Source: Chitinophaga alhagiae
Lineage (GTDB): Bacteria; Bacteroidota; Bacteroidia; Chitinophagales; Chitinophagaceae
Assembly: GCF_003568665.1 (NCBI RefSeq)
Contig: NZ_QXMH01000003.1
Coordinates: forward strand, 717,772 to 781,771
Direction: 5' to 3'
Length of the DNA: 64,000 nucleotides
The first letter of the stretch is position 1. Every line of letters begins with the position of its first letter. The notes below the pieces were generated by a model. It ran no database searches. It had not been told where the DNA came from and saw only the letters and a program-made list of their open reading frames with translations. Both the position numbers and the translations under genes were made by a program. Shown piece by piece: positions 1-8,235 of this stretch.

Positions 1-604
1 CCAGGATGCCGCCCGGCTCACCGGAAGAGATGATGCCCACCAGGCCCGGTACCTGGCCAATCAATGCTTCGCGCAGGTCAGGCACGTTACCCGTGCGTTT
101 CAGTTCTTTGTTGGATACCTGTGAAATGGCGCCTACCACGCTTTCCTTTTTCTGGGTACCGTACCCTACGGCCACCACTTCGCTCAGTTGCGTGCTGCTG
201 GCGGCCAGCGATACTTTGAGGCTGGCCTGCCTGCCCACCACTACTTCTTTGGTGACCATGCCTATGAAAGAAAACACCAGGGTGGCGTTGTCTGGCACGT
301 TGATGGCAAACTGGCCGTCTGCCAGTGTTTGGGTACCCGTGGTAGTACCTTTAACGTGTACGCTTACACCGGGGATAGGCGCCCCGGCCTCATCGGTTAC
401 CGTACCGGTAATGCGGCGCTGCTGCTGCGGCGCCGCCTGGAACAGTTCATTGGTAATGGCGGGCGGCAGGCCGGAAAGTGTATGCCGCCCTTCGGGACTG
501 GCGGCGCTTACACCTACGTCTGCCGGTGTACTCCCGGCAACAGCGGATGACTGCGCCAGTACAAGGAACAGGGCTGCGCCTGCAAGACGTGTAGAATATA
601 ACAT
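1..604 (-). CDS. SusC-like TonB-dependent receptor, N-terminal part, cut by window edge
   Basis: This is an open reading frame of 201 codons read from 604 leftwards and cut by the left edge. It was found by translating the minus strand, since the gene has no stop inside the window. The first residues MLYSTRLAGAALFLVLAQSS look like a signal peptide. A CarboxypepD_reg-like beta-sandwich follows (RITGTVTDEAGAPIPGVSV, about residues 70-145). The SusC hallmark SEVVAVGYGTQKKESVVGAI and the beginning of the plug domain come next. By family it is an outer-membrane importer working with a SusD lipoprotein, which should lie to the left. The 500 bp upstream carry LacI-type operators, so this PUL is probably repressor-controlled. 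The start is the first ATG after the upstream non-coding region and gives a good signal peptide. Confidence 0.93.
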   Translation of the reverse strand, partial: MLYSTRLAGAALFLVLAQSSAVAGSTPADVGVSAASPEGRHTLSGLPPAITNELFQAAPQQQRRITGTVTDEAGAPIPGVSVHVKGTTTGTQTLADGQFAINVPDNATLVFSFIGMVTKEVVVGRQASLKVSLAASSTQLSEVVAVGYGTQKKESVVGAISQVSNKELKRTGNVPDLREALIGQVPGLVGIISSGEPGGIL

Positions 605-816
605 GGAATTTAAATTTTCTGTGAGCTTATTTGGTTGATAGCATTATCTGAAGCAAGTGGGATTGACCTGTAAACGTGCCGGACATCGTATTGCCTTCAG
701 GAAAGTATTCTCTGTACGCGGCGGACTACCTCTTGATATAGCGCCGTGAGCGCTACATAGGAGCAGGAACTTCGTGGAAATGTTCATGACCATAGGTTAA
801 ATAGTTTCATTATCGC

Positions 817-854
817 GCAAACGTTTGCATAATTTGTGACATGCAAACGTTTGC
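817..854. promoter_or_regulatory. Pair of perfect LacI-family operator palindromes
   Basis: Two identical 12-bp palindromes GCAAACGTTTGC lie at 817-828 and 843-854, with centres 26 bp apart. The second extends to 14 bp (TGCAAACGTTTGCA). Seen directly: perfect symmetry and a central CG. Known: LacI/GalR/PurR-family regulators bind such CG-centred 12-16 bp palindromes. Inferred: they control the susC gene starting at 604 on the minus strand, about 215-250 bp downstream. No lacI-type gene is in the window, so the regulator must be encoded elsewhere. Confidence 0.8.
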
Positions 855-958
855 AGCACAGGGAAAATAAATTTGATCAGGGTGTAATTTCAAACACACA
901 TTAACTTGCTAAAACGTGAATCGCAACATTGTTAAAGACTTGTTCTTTCTCATGTACA

Positions 959-988
959 GCTTCGTTTGGTTGCCCGAAGCCTTTTTTT
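959..988 (+). terminator. Terminator-like hairpin with T-run in the susC upstream region
   Basis: GCTTCG (959-964) and CGAAGC (975-980) form a 6-bp stem with a 10-nt loop, followed by CTTTTTTT. This is a Rho-independent-terminator shape for plus-strand transcription, yet no plus-strand gene ends here. It could end a small RNA that starts near the operators, or it may be chance. Confidence 0.4.
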
Positions 989-1020
989 CCAGCGATTTTG
1001 GTTCTTATGCCCTTGAAAAA

Positions 1021-1036
1021 TTGCAAACGATTGTAA
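1021..1036. promoter_or_regulatory. Third, imperfect LacI-type operator
   Basis: TTGCAAACGATTGTAA keeps the central CG and one perfect half-site of the two palindromes at 817-854, and it matches its own reverse complement at 12 of 16 positions. Its centre is about 180 bp from the second site, a distance compatible with DNA looping. It is also close to the end of the MscS gene at 1104, but upstream only of the leftward susC gene. Confidence 0.5.
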
Positions 1037-1103
1037 TCTGCGGTAAAGATTCGATAATTATCTTGGATTATTAAATACTATTTTGACATAAACTGATGTT
1101 ATT

Positions 1104-3548
1104 TTAATCATTACTGGGGCGTATTTTACCCGTAATAACGTGTATATCCCGCTGCGGAAAGGGTATGGTGATCCCTTCCAGCCGGAAGGCCTCATCAATA
1201 GATGAAATGACCTCGCTCCGTATTTGCAGGTATTCCCGTACATGCCCCACCCAGAAATAGAGATCAAAATCAATGGAGCTGTCCCCGAACGCCTTGACAG
1301 ATACTACAGGCTCCGGCAAACGGAGCACCCTTTCATTATCGTGCAGCACTGCTTCCAGTATTTCTTTCACCTTTCTGAGGTGGCTGCCGTAGGCTACCCC
1401 TATCACCAGGTTCACCCGTTTGCGGTTCTGGCCCATTGTCCAGTTAATGAGATGCTGGCTCAACAGGTCCCCGTTGGGGATGATGAGGCTCGGCCCGTCT
1501 ATCAGCGCCACCACGCTGCTGCGGAACCCGATGGCCTTCATGGTGCCCCGCATGCCGTTCACTTCAATAATATCTCCCACGTTCACCGGTTTCTCAAAGG
1601 CAATGATCAGCCCGCTGACCAGGTTGCTCACCAGGCCCTGCAGACCTAGGCCAATGCCGATGCCGAGGGCGCCCAGGGCAATGGCCATTTTGTCTAGCGG
1701 GATGCCCGCGGCCGCAAAGGCCAGGAAAAGCCCCAGCGCCAATACAAAAATGCGGATCAGCAGCAGCCAGCTGCCTACGCCGGGGCGGCGGGCCTGCTTG
1801 TCTTTGGCATGCTGGTCTCCCCGCTCCCCGGCAAAAAAGGAAATGATCTGCGAGAGCAGGGCAGACACCACTATGACCAGTATAAATATGAGCAGGCTGC
1901 TGATGGTGAACGTATAGCTGCCTAACGTCCGCTCTGCATGCAGAAAGTCCGCCACCGGCGCAACGGCTTCCTGCAGGGCGTAAAAGTTGCGGCCGATGAG
2001 TACGAACCAGCCCACCACCAGGAACACGTAAAAGAAGCCGGGGGCCTTTTCCCCGATGCGCTCAAAATCCAGGTAAAAGAACTTCCGTTCAGGATGTTTG
2101 TAGATGGCGGCAATAGTGCTCAGCCCTTCGTTGATGAACCGGATGGTCCACAGGAACAGGATGGCTATTACCAGCCCGGCAAAACCGGTCACGAATATAG
2201 TCTTTGCCAGGTTATAACGGCCCGCCACGTTGAACAGCAGCGCACACGCCTCCATCACGACCAGGAAGGAAATGAAGTACAGGATGCGTTTTTCCCGCAC
2301 CTGCGCCCGCCATCGCAGCCGCAGCACGTAGGCGCCATATGCCAGGCTGGCGGCGGAGAGCAGCAGCATCCACCAGCGCTCCTGCCTGGAAGCCGGCAAT
2401 ATCATATTGGTGACGCTTGACAGTATAAAGAAGGTTATGGCGATGATCCAGAACCACATCCAGAAAGGCGTGATGTAGCCATGAAAGATAAAAGCCAGGC
2501 ATATGGCGCCCGTCAGCCACAGGCCGCAACTAAAAATATAGGGAGGCTGCAGGAAAATGAACTGGAAAATGCTGGGTACGATCACAATAGCGGACAGCAG
2601 CGGGTAGCGCAACACCAGCCTGCTCGGCTGCTCCGGGCTGTTAGTCCCTTCCACCTGCCACTTTTTTTTCAGTGAATGCAGGAAGTACCAGGCCGCCAGC
2701 GTGAGCAGCAGCAACACCAGCAGGCGCCCGCCCGCATCGCGCACATAGTAGGCCCAGGCCAGCTTTTCCTTGGCGTAAGACAACGCGAGTATTTTGCCCG
2801 GCGGCAGGTCAGGGGAAGGAGGCTGCCAGAGGTAAGGATATTCCTGCTCAAAAGTGCGGGCCACTTGTGCCATGCGCAGCTGCTCCACGTCTTCGCGGGT
2901 GGAACGGATGGTGAACACCATCAGGTCCGCCTCCGTCTGCAAACGCTGCAGGGCGGTAACGGAGCGGCGCAACGCGGTATCTGCCGGGCCCAGCTCTTTG
3001 GCCACCACGGCCATTTTCTGTATGTAACGCGCGGTGTGCAGGGAATCGAACGGGAAAGTGTACAGGCTGGAATCCGCGGAGAGCGAATCTATCCGGTCTA
3101 CAAACCCTATCAACGTATGCAGGCGCCGTTCCAGCGCCTCCCTTTTCTCCGTTACCTCTTCCAGCAGCTCGTCCAGTACGGAAGCGGTTACCGTGAGGTG
3201 GCGCGCGGCATGCTGGGGCGCCCCGTGAAAAATGCCTTCGCGCAGCAATGTTAGCTGCTGCTGCGCCAATACCAGGTCTGCCTTCAGGCGGGCAGTATCC
3301 AGCCCTTTACGCAGAAATATCCGGGCGCGCCCGCTGGTTTGCCGCAGCTCCTGCAGCAGCTGCTCCTGCCGGATGCCGATGCGCCCGTTGCGGAACTTTT
3401 CCACGCTGCGGGCCGCTTCTTCCTTCCCGAAGTCCCGTACAAAGTGCATGAAGCCCGGCTTAGGGGCGGCGGGGTCCTGCGCCCGCGCCAGTGTACACAG
3501 GCAAAGCAGGAAGAGGCTGTAACGAATGGCGCGGTATGTGAATTGCAT
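1104..3548 (-). CDS. Large MscS-family mechanosensitive channel
   Basis: The product is 814 residues. The start at 3548 was chosen because MQFTYRAIRYSLFLLCLCTLARAQ... is a good signal peptide, while the open frame extends 22 codons further upstream without one. A long periplasmic, partly coiled-coil region (about residues 30-270) leads into a series of hydrophobic segments (about 275-590). The MscS pore helix and beta domain follow: the Gly/Ala-rich LGALGIGIGLGLQGLVSNL, then EKPVNVGDIIEV and the SSVVALIDGPSLIIPNG region. This size and layout match the MscK/YbdG-like members rather than the small 280-residue MscS. Its role is to release osmolytes on hypo-osmotic shock at the inner membrane. 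It stands alone and is divergent from the amidohydrolase gene. Confidence 0.92.
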   Translation of the reverse strand: MQFTYRAIRYSLFLLCLCTLARAQDPAAPKPGFMHFVRDFGKEEAARSVEKFRNGRIGIRQEQLLQELRQTSGRARIFLRKGLDTARLKADLVLAQQQLTLLREGIFHGAPQHAARHLTVTASVLDELLEEVTEKREALERRLHTLIGFVDRIDSLSADSSLYTFPFDSLHTARYIQKMAVVAKELGPADTALRRSVTALQRLQTEADLMVFTIRSTREDVEQLRMAQVARTFEQEYPYLWQPPSPDLPPGKILALSYAKEKLAWAYYVRDAGGRLLVLLLLTLAAWYFLHSLKKKWQVEGTNSPEQPSRLVLRYPLLSAIVIVPSIFQFIFLQPPYIFSCGLWLTGAICLAFIFHGYITPFWMWFWIIAITFFILSSVTNMILPASRQERWWMLLLSAASLAYGAYVLRLRWRAQVREKRILYFISFLVVMEACALLFNVAGRYNLAKTIFVTGFAGLVIAILFLWTIRFINEGLSTIAAIYKHPERKFFYLDFERIGEKAPGFFYVFLVVGWFVLIGRNFYALQEAVAPVADFLHAERTLGSYTFTISSLLIFILVIVVSALLSQIISFFAGERGDQHAKDKQARRPGVGSWLLLIRIFVLALGLFLAFAAAGIPLDKMAIALGALGIGIGLGLQGLVSNLVSGLIIAFEKPVNVGDIIEVNGMRGTMKAIGFRSSVVALIDGPSLIIPNGDLLSQHLINWTMGQNRKRVNLVIGVAYGSHLRKVKEILEAVLHDNERVLRLPEPVVSVKAFGDSSIDFDLYFWVGHVREYLQIRSEVISSIDEAFRLEGITIPFPQRDIHVITGKIRPSND

Positions 3549-3634
3549 CCGGGAACGTTTGTTTGAATGGGAACAACGCATGCCCCGGGGGCATGCACAG
3601 GATACTTTTTTCAATCATCCGATTGAGGTTAAAA

Positions 3635-3642
3635 CAAATATA
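3635..3642 (-). promoter_or_regulatory. Possible -7 element of the MscS gene
   Basis: Read on the minus strand this is TATATTTG, an exact TAnnTTTG match about 87 bp upstream of the MscS start at 3548. No clear TTTG -33 element is seen 19-21 bp further upstream, so support is partial. Confidence 0.35.
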
Positions 3643-3803
3643 GGAAAATCTTTTCCGCCATGTTACAGCCGGCACGTTTAAAACGGCCGCCCCAAAATAA
3701 CCATGAGGCAGCCGTGAACATGCTGCAGCCGGTAAATTCCGTATTGTTTTCCCGTGTACCTGGCAGCGCGCGCTGCCGCCTACTTATTACTAAAATCTAA
3801 AAA

Positions 3804-3835
3804 TTTGACCATACCGTTCCGGTTGCCTATTTTTG
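3804..3835 (+). promoter_or_regulatory. Bacteroidota-type promoter of the amidohydrolase gene
   Basis: A TTTG box at 3804-3807 is followed after 20 bp by TATTTTTG at 3828-3835. This fits the -33 TTTG / -7 TAnnTTTG consensus of Bacteroidota housekeeping sigma factors. Transcription would begin about 40 bp before the ATG at 3882. The rest of the 333-bp divergent spacer (3549-3881) shows nothing else clear. Confidence 0.6.
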
Positions 3836-3881
3836 AAAAGATCCTTCACAGACACACCGTTCACCAGAATAGCTGAACCCT

Positions 3882-5132
3882 ATGAAGCGGCCCTTAGTTG
3901 CATTTATTCTTTTATTGGTCCTGAAGCAGGGGCTGGCGCAAAACCGGCAACTCGTTTTGCAGCACGTCCGGGTGATTAACGTGCTGAACGGGGGCCTTTC
4001 CGGGGAAGTGACCGTCACCATTTCCGGCAACCGCATTACCGGTATCAGCAAAACGGCCCGTCCCCTTCCCGGCGCAACGGTGATGGATGCAAAGGGGAAG
4101 TACCTCATTCCCGGGCTGTGGGACATGCACGTACATCTTTCCTATTACGGCGCCGGCGCGCTGCCCATGCTTGTTGCAAACGGCATAACCGGCGTACGGG
4201 ACATGGGCGGAGACCTTGGCCAGATCGATCAATGGCGGGCTGCCATAGCCGCCGGTACGCTCTCCGGGCCGCGTATCAAAAGGGCCGGGCCATTTATAGA
4301 TGGGCCCAAGAGCATGAACGCCCTTCGCGCATCGTTCACCTGCACCCCGGCAGATGAAGCGGCCGTTCGCCTGCTGGTTGATTCTCTGCAGCATGCGGGC
4401 GCAGACTTCCTGAAAGTACATAGCAGGCTCCCCCATGCTCTTTTCCTCGCATTAGTTGACCAGGCGCGCAAACAGCATATACCGGTGGCCGTTCACCTTC
4501 CCAGAGATGTACCACCGCAGGAGGCGGTCCTCACCGGGATAAGGAGCATTGAACACACCGAATCGCTGCTTGGGGATGTCATATACAACGAAGAAGAGGC
4601 GGCCAGGGAACAGCATACCGCCGCCGCGTTAAAAAAGCTCTACGGCGGGTATGCCCGGCAACTGGCAATCTCCATGGCCGCCAAGCAGATATTTTATGAC
4701 CCTACCTTAATTTCCCTTTACCGGCTAAGGGGAACGGCTTATGAAGAAACGCTGGGCCCGCGTTTGCTGCCGGTGGTAACGGCATTGCACCAGGCCGGGG
4801 TGAAACTGTTAACCGGCTCGGACTTTGCCTGGAAAGAAGCCGGTATCCGGCCGGGATATGACCTCCATGGCGAGCTGGCCCTGTTCTGTAAAGCAGGCCT
4901 CTCCCCCCTTGAAGCGCTTCAGGCTGCCACCATCCACCCGGCGGAATGCCTGTATATGACAGATTCCGTGGGCGTAGTGGAAGAAGGAAAGATAGCAGAC
5001 CTTGTTATACTGAACGCCAACCCGTTGAAAGATATCCGGCATACGAAAAACATTTACGCCGTTATCCTGAACGGCCGGTACCTGGGCCGGGATACCTTGC
5101 ATGCCATGCTTGGGAAAGCGGGGGGTGAATAA
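3882..5132 (+). CDS. Exported amidohydrolase (imidazolonepropionase/prolidase-like)
   Basis: The product is 416 residues with a signal peptide (MKRPLVAFILLLVLKQGLAQ). The amidohydrolase composite domain starts at about residue 25. The metal-binding HxH is in LWDMHVHLSYY (about residues 82-90). Later metal or catalytic positions include FLKVHS, VAVHLP, IEHTE and LTGSDFAW, and the C-terminal IADLVILNANPL closes the small beta domain. By family it hydrolyses amide, peptide or lactone bonds with a metal centre, probably in the periplasm. The substrate cannot be read from sequence. It is a monocistronic gene with its own promoter, divergent from MscS. The ATG at 3882 directly precedes the signal peptide. 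Confidence 0.88.
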   Translation: MKRPLVAFILLLVLKQGLAQNRQLVLQHVRVINVLNGGLSGEVTVTISGNRITGISKTARPLPGATVMDAKGKYLIPGLWDMHVHLSYYGAGALPMLVANGITGVRDMGGDLGQIDQWRAAIAAGTLSGPRIKRAGPFIDGPKSMNALRASFTCTPADEAAVRLLVDSLQHAGADFLKVHSRLPHALFLALVDQARKQHIPVAVHLPRDVPPQEAVLTGIRSIEHTESLLGDVIYNEEEAAREQHTAAALKKLYGGYARQLAISMAAKQIFYDPTLISLYRLRGTAYEETLGPRLLPVVTALHQAGVKLLTGSDFAWKEAGIRPGYDLHGELALFCKAGLSPLEALQAATIHPAECLYMTDSVGVVEEGKIADLVILNANPLKDIRHTKNIYAVILNGRYLGRDTLHAMLGKAGGE

Positions 5133-5307
5133 GTGTTTCTTTTTTCTCTTTCCAACTGCTGACATAAGGCTGTCACTTTCCCGTTCCATCTTTGCACGGT
5201 TGAACGGGAACGAAGGAAGCATGGCCGCAATCCCCCCGTAGATTGTCGTTTTCACGCCCGTTGAGAAAGGGAAATTGACCGTAAGTTTGAACCTGTAAAT
5301 ACACTAT

Positions 5308-6585
5308 ATGCAACCGAACAAAAAAGGAGCCCTGGGCTTTATTTTCGTAACACTATTAATTGACGTAATGGGCTGGGGCCTCATCATCCCGGTGATGGCG
5401 GACCTGATCGCGCAGCTGAAAGGCATCCCGGTCAATGAGGCCAGTACCTACGGCGGCATCCTGCTGTCCGTTTTTGCCATCATGCAGTTTGCCTGCGCCC
5501 CGCTGGTGGGCAACCTGAGCGACCGTTTCGGCCGCCGCCCCATTCTCCTGCTGTCTTTGCTGGGCTTCGGCATAGACTACATCATCCTGGCCCTGGCGCC
5601 TACCTACGGGTGGCTGTTTGCCGGGCGCATTGTTGCCGGCATTACCGGTGCCAGCTTCACCACGGCTTCCGCGTACATTGCAGACGTAAGTCCTGATGAA
5701 ACCTCCCGTGCCAAGAACTTTGGCCTGATAGGCGCGGCCTTTGGGCTGGGTTTTGTGCTGGGGCCCGCGCTGGGCGGCCTGCTGGCTACCTGGGGCATCC
5801 GGGCGCCGTTTTACGCGGCGGCGGCGCTTTGCCTGATCAACTGCCTGTACGGGTACTTCCTGCTGCCAGAATCTCTCAGCAAGGAAAACCGCCGGCCGTT
5901 TGAATGGAAACGCGCCAACCCCCTCGGTTCCCTGCAGTTCCTCAGCCGCCATCCTGAAATTGCGGGCCTGGCCGCCAGCTTTTTCCTCATCTACCTGGGC
6001 GCCCAGGCGGTACAGGGTAACTGGAACTTCTATACCATTTACCGGTTCAACTGGAGCGAGGGCATGGTGGGGATTTCCCTGGCCGTGGTAGGCGTGCTGG
6101 TAGGCGCAGTGCAAGGCGGGCTTACCCGTGTGGTGGTGCCTAAACTGGGGAACGAAAAAAGCATTTACATCGGGCTGGGGCTGTATGCGCTGGGCATGCT
6201 CCTGTTTGCCTTTGCCACGGAAAGCTGGATGATGTTCGCCTTCCTGGTGCCTTACTGCCTGGGCGGCATCTGCGGCCCTTCCCTGCAGTCTGTCATCTCC
6301 GTGCATGTACCGCCCAACCAGCAGGGTGAGCTGCAGGGCGCGCTCACCAGCCTCATGAGCCTCACCACTATTTTCGGCCCGCTCATCATGAACGGCTCTT
6401 TTGCCTACTTCACTTCTGCGCGGGCGCCGTTCCACTTCCCGGGCATTCACTTTGTACTGGGCACGGTGTGCATGGTACTGAGCATTGTTATTATCAACCG
6501 CGTGTTCAACCGGGAGAAAAAGGATCAGCCAGACCTCGCGGAAATGATCAAGAGCGCGGGCGTGGGCGATGTTCCGGCGCACTGA
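5308..6585 (+). CDS. MFS transporter, TCR/Tet drug:H+ antiporter type
   Basis: The product is 425 residues with about 12 transmembrane segments. The family signatures are clear: LIDVMGWGLIIPVMADLI in TM1, the loop 2-3 motif GNLSDRFGRRPILLLS, and GAAFGLGFVLGPALGGLL in TM5 (antiporter motif C). These place it with TetA/TCR-type efflux carriers of the inner membrane. In Bacteroidota such genes are common and usually not proven tetracycline pumps, so the substrate is unknown. The gene is followed at once by a strong terminator shared with the convergent sulfatase operon. The preceding 175 bp hold no convincing promoter consensus. Confidence 0.9.
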   Translation: MQPNKKGALGFIFVTLLIDVMGWGLIIPVMADLIAQLKGIPVNEASTYGGILLSVFAIMQFACAPLVGNLSDRFGRRPILLLSLLGFGIDYIILALAPTYGWLFAGRIVAGITGASFTTASAYIADVSPDETSRAKNFGLIGAAFGLGFVLGPALGGLLATWGIRAPFYAAAALCLINCLYGYFLLPESLSKENRRPFEWKRANPLGSLQFLSRHPEIAGLAASFFLIYLGAQAVQGNWNFYTIYRFNWSEGMVGISLAVVGVLVGAVQGGLTRVVVPKLGNEKSIYIGLGLYALGMLLFAFATESWMMFAFLVPYCLGGICGPSLQSVISVHVPPNQQGELQGALTSLMSLTTIFGPLIMNGSFAYFTSARAPFHFPGIHFVLGTVCMVLSIVIINRVFNREKKDQPDLAEMIKSAGVGDVPAH

Positions 6586-6626
6586 TACCATCATTTGCCG
6601 GATGGGAATAACTGCCTCTCTCCCTT

Positions 6627-6664
6627 AAAAAGTAAAAGCACCCGGCCCGGGTGCTTTTACTTTT
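6627..6664. terminator. Bidirectional Rho-independent terminator
   Basis: A near-continuous palindrome has arms AAAGTAAAAGCACCCGG and CCGGGTGCTTTTACTTT. The GC core is flanked by A-rich and T-rich tails, so it works on either strand. It sits between the convergent MFS gene (ends 6585) and sulfatase gene (ends 6679). Confidence 0.85.
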
Positions 6665-6678
6665 CATTATGATCAAGA

Positions 6679-8235
6679 CTACCTGTTGATTTGCGCCACC
6701 GCATCGGGATAGGGAATTGTTTTACCCGTGCTGATGTAGGTGGGCAACTGCGCGTTATATGCTTTTAGCCGCGCGGTAAGCAGGCGAGCCAGCTCTTTTG
6801 TTTTGCCCGGCTCTTTGGCGGCGAGGTCATGCTCTTCCTTGATGTCACTGTCCAGGTCATACAATTCCAGCCGCTGGTTCTTGTGAAAGTAAATGAGCTT
6901 CCACTTGCCCTGGCGCACGGCCGTGAGAAAGGAATTGTCTTCTCCCAGGTTGCCGCCGGCCCAGTTGTTGGGATAGTTCCAGACCAACGTGCGCTGGTTG
7001 TCCCGCAACTGGTTATTGCGCAGGTTCTTAACAAAGCTCATGCCGTCCACCGTTTGTACGGTTTTATATTTTTTCACGCCGGCCATTTCAAGAATGGTGG
7101 GATAAAAGTCCTCCATGATCACGTACTGGCTGTTTACACTGCCGGGCGTAGTAACCCCGTTCCACCGCACCATCATGGGCTCCCGGATGCCGCCTTCATA
7201 CAAAGACCCCTTGCCGCCTTTCAGCGGGTAGTTCTGCGTATTGTGGCCGCCCTGGCGGGGCGGGTGGGAGTAGCCGCCGTTGTCTGACATGAAAATGAGG
7301 ATAGTGTTGTCCGTGAGGTGGTTGGCATCGAGATAGTCCATGATGTCTCCCAGGCTTTTGTCCATCCCCTCCAGCAACGCCGCGTAGGCGGCTTCCGGGC
7401 GGGGCAGCCCCTGGTCCAGGTATTTTTGCAGGAAGCGCGGGTCTTCGTGGAAAGGCAGGTGTACGGCGTAATGACCCATGTACAGGAAGAAGGGCTGCTG
7501 TTGGATGCGGGCGGTGTCCATAGCCAGCATGGCCTCTTTTGTCAACGCTTCAGACAGGAAAATGTTCTGCCCGTAATATTTCTGCATGCCCGGCATGTCT
7601 GCCTGTATGATGTACTTCTCCGGATTGTAGCCAAAGTTCTTTTCCCCGAAATAGGAAGCGGGATGACCGGCGGCGCTGCCTGCTATGTTCTTTGTAAAAC
7701 CCAGGTTCAGCGGGTCTTTCCCGATACTGCCGTAAGTACCGAAGTGCGCTTTGCCGCACATGATGGTGTAATATCCGTTATCTTTCAATACCTGCGGTAA
7801 CGGGGTGGCGTACACGCTCCGCTCCTGCTTCGGGTCTGGCGAAACACCGTTGAGGTTCCAGGCGGGCGGCGCCAGCAGCGTGTCTTTTGCGTCTGTGCTG
7901 GTGTTCCACCGGCTCGTCCAGTTGGTAACACGATGATGGGCGGCGTTCATGCCGGAAATAAAGCTCACGCGGGAAGGGGTGCATACCGAAGTAGCGTACG
8001 CGTTCGTGAACTTCATGCCGGCTTTGGCCAGCCGTTGCATGTTGGGTGTACGGAACTTGCCGTTGGCAGTGGTCACACTGTCCCAGAAGGGCTCTGAGGT
8101 ATCCTGCCAGCCCATATCGTCCACGATGAAGAAGATGATGTTGGGTCTGGGCTTGTTTTGCTGCGCCATGGCGGCTGCGCCGCAAAAGAGCAGAGCGGTC
8201 GTTATTTTCAGGAAGTTGTTCATACGTCCATTCAT
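6679..8235 (-). CDS. Exported sulfatase (arylsulfatase A family, formylglycine type)
   Basis: The product is 518 residues with a signal peptide ending near GAAAMAQQ. The metal-binding pair D39-D40 is in FFIVDDMGW. The sulfatase signature has Cys85 in SVCTPSR, the C-x-P-x-R motif that a maturase converts to formylglycine. Further active-site residues appear in CGKAHFG and MSDNGGY. It removes sulfate esters from glycans in the periplasm. Its ATG overlaps the fucosidase TGA as ATGA, implying translational coupling. It is the last gene of a sigma-FecR-SusC-SusD-GH29-sulfatase PUL. The maturase gene is not in the window. Confidence 0.93.
   Translation of the reverse strand: MNGRMNNFLKITTALLFCGAAAMAQQNKPRPNIIFFIVDDMGWQDTSEPFWDSVTTANGKFRTPNMQRLAKAGMKFTNAYATSVCTPSRVSFISGMNAAHHRVTNWTSRWNTSTDAKDTLLAPPAWNLNGVSPDPKQERSVYATPLPQVLKDNGYYTIMCGKAHFGTYGSIGKDPLNLGFTKNIAGSAAGHPASYFGEKNFGYNPEKYIIQADMPGMQKYYGQNIFLSEALTKEAMLAMDTARIQQQPFFLYMGHYAVHLPFHEDPRFLQKYLDQGLPRPEAAYAALLEGMDKSLGDIMDYLDANHLTDNTILIFMSDNGGYSHPPRQGGHNTQNYPLKGGKGSLYEGGIREPMMVRWNGVTTPGSVNSQYVIMEDFYPTILEMAGVKKYKTVQTVDGMSFVKNLRNNQLRDNQRTLVWNYPNNWAGGNLGEDNSFLTAVRQGKWKLIYFHKNQRLELYDLDSDIKEEHDLAAKEPGKTKELARLLTARLKAYNAQLPTYISTGKTIPYPDAVAQINR

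Noticed and set aside
1..638. Plus-strand open frames of 210 and 120 codons at the left edge
   Set aside because: They are antisense to the truncated susC gene, which has signal peptide and SusC motifs.
5356..6594. 412-codon open frame antisense to the Tet-type MFS gene
   Set aside because: It is a GC-driven shadow. The translation is rich in Gln, His, Arg and Ala with no domain, while the plus-strand frame has clear MFS motifs.
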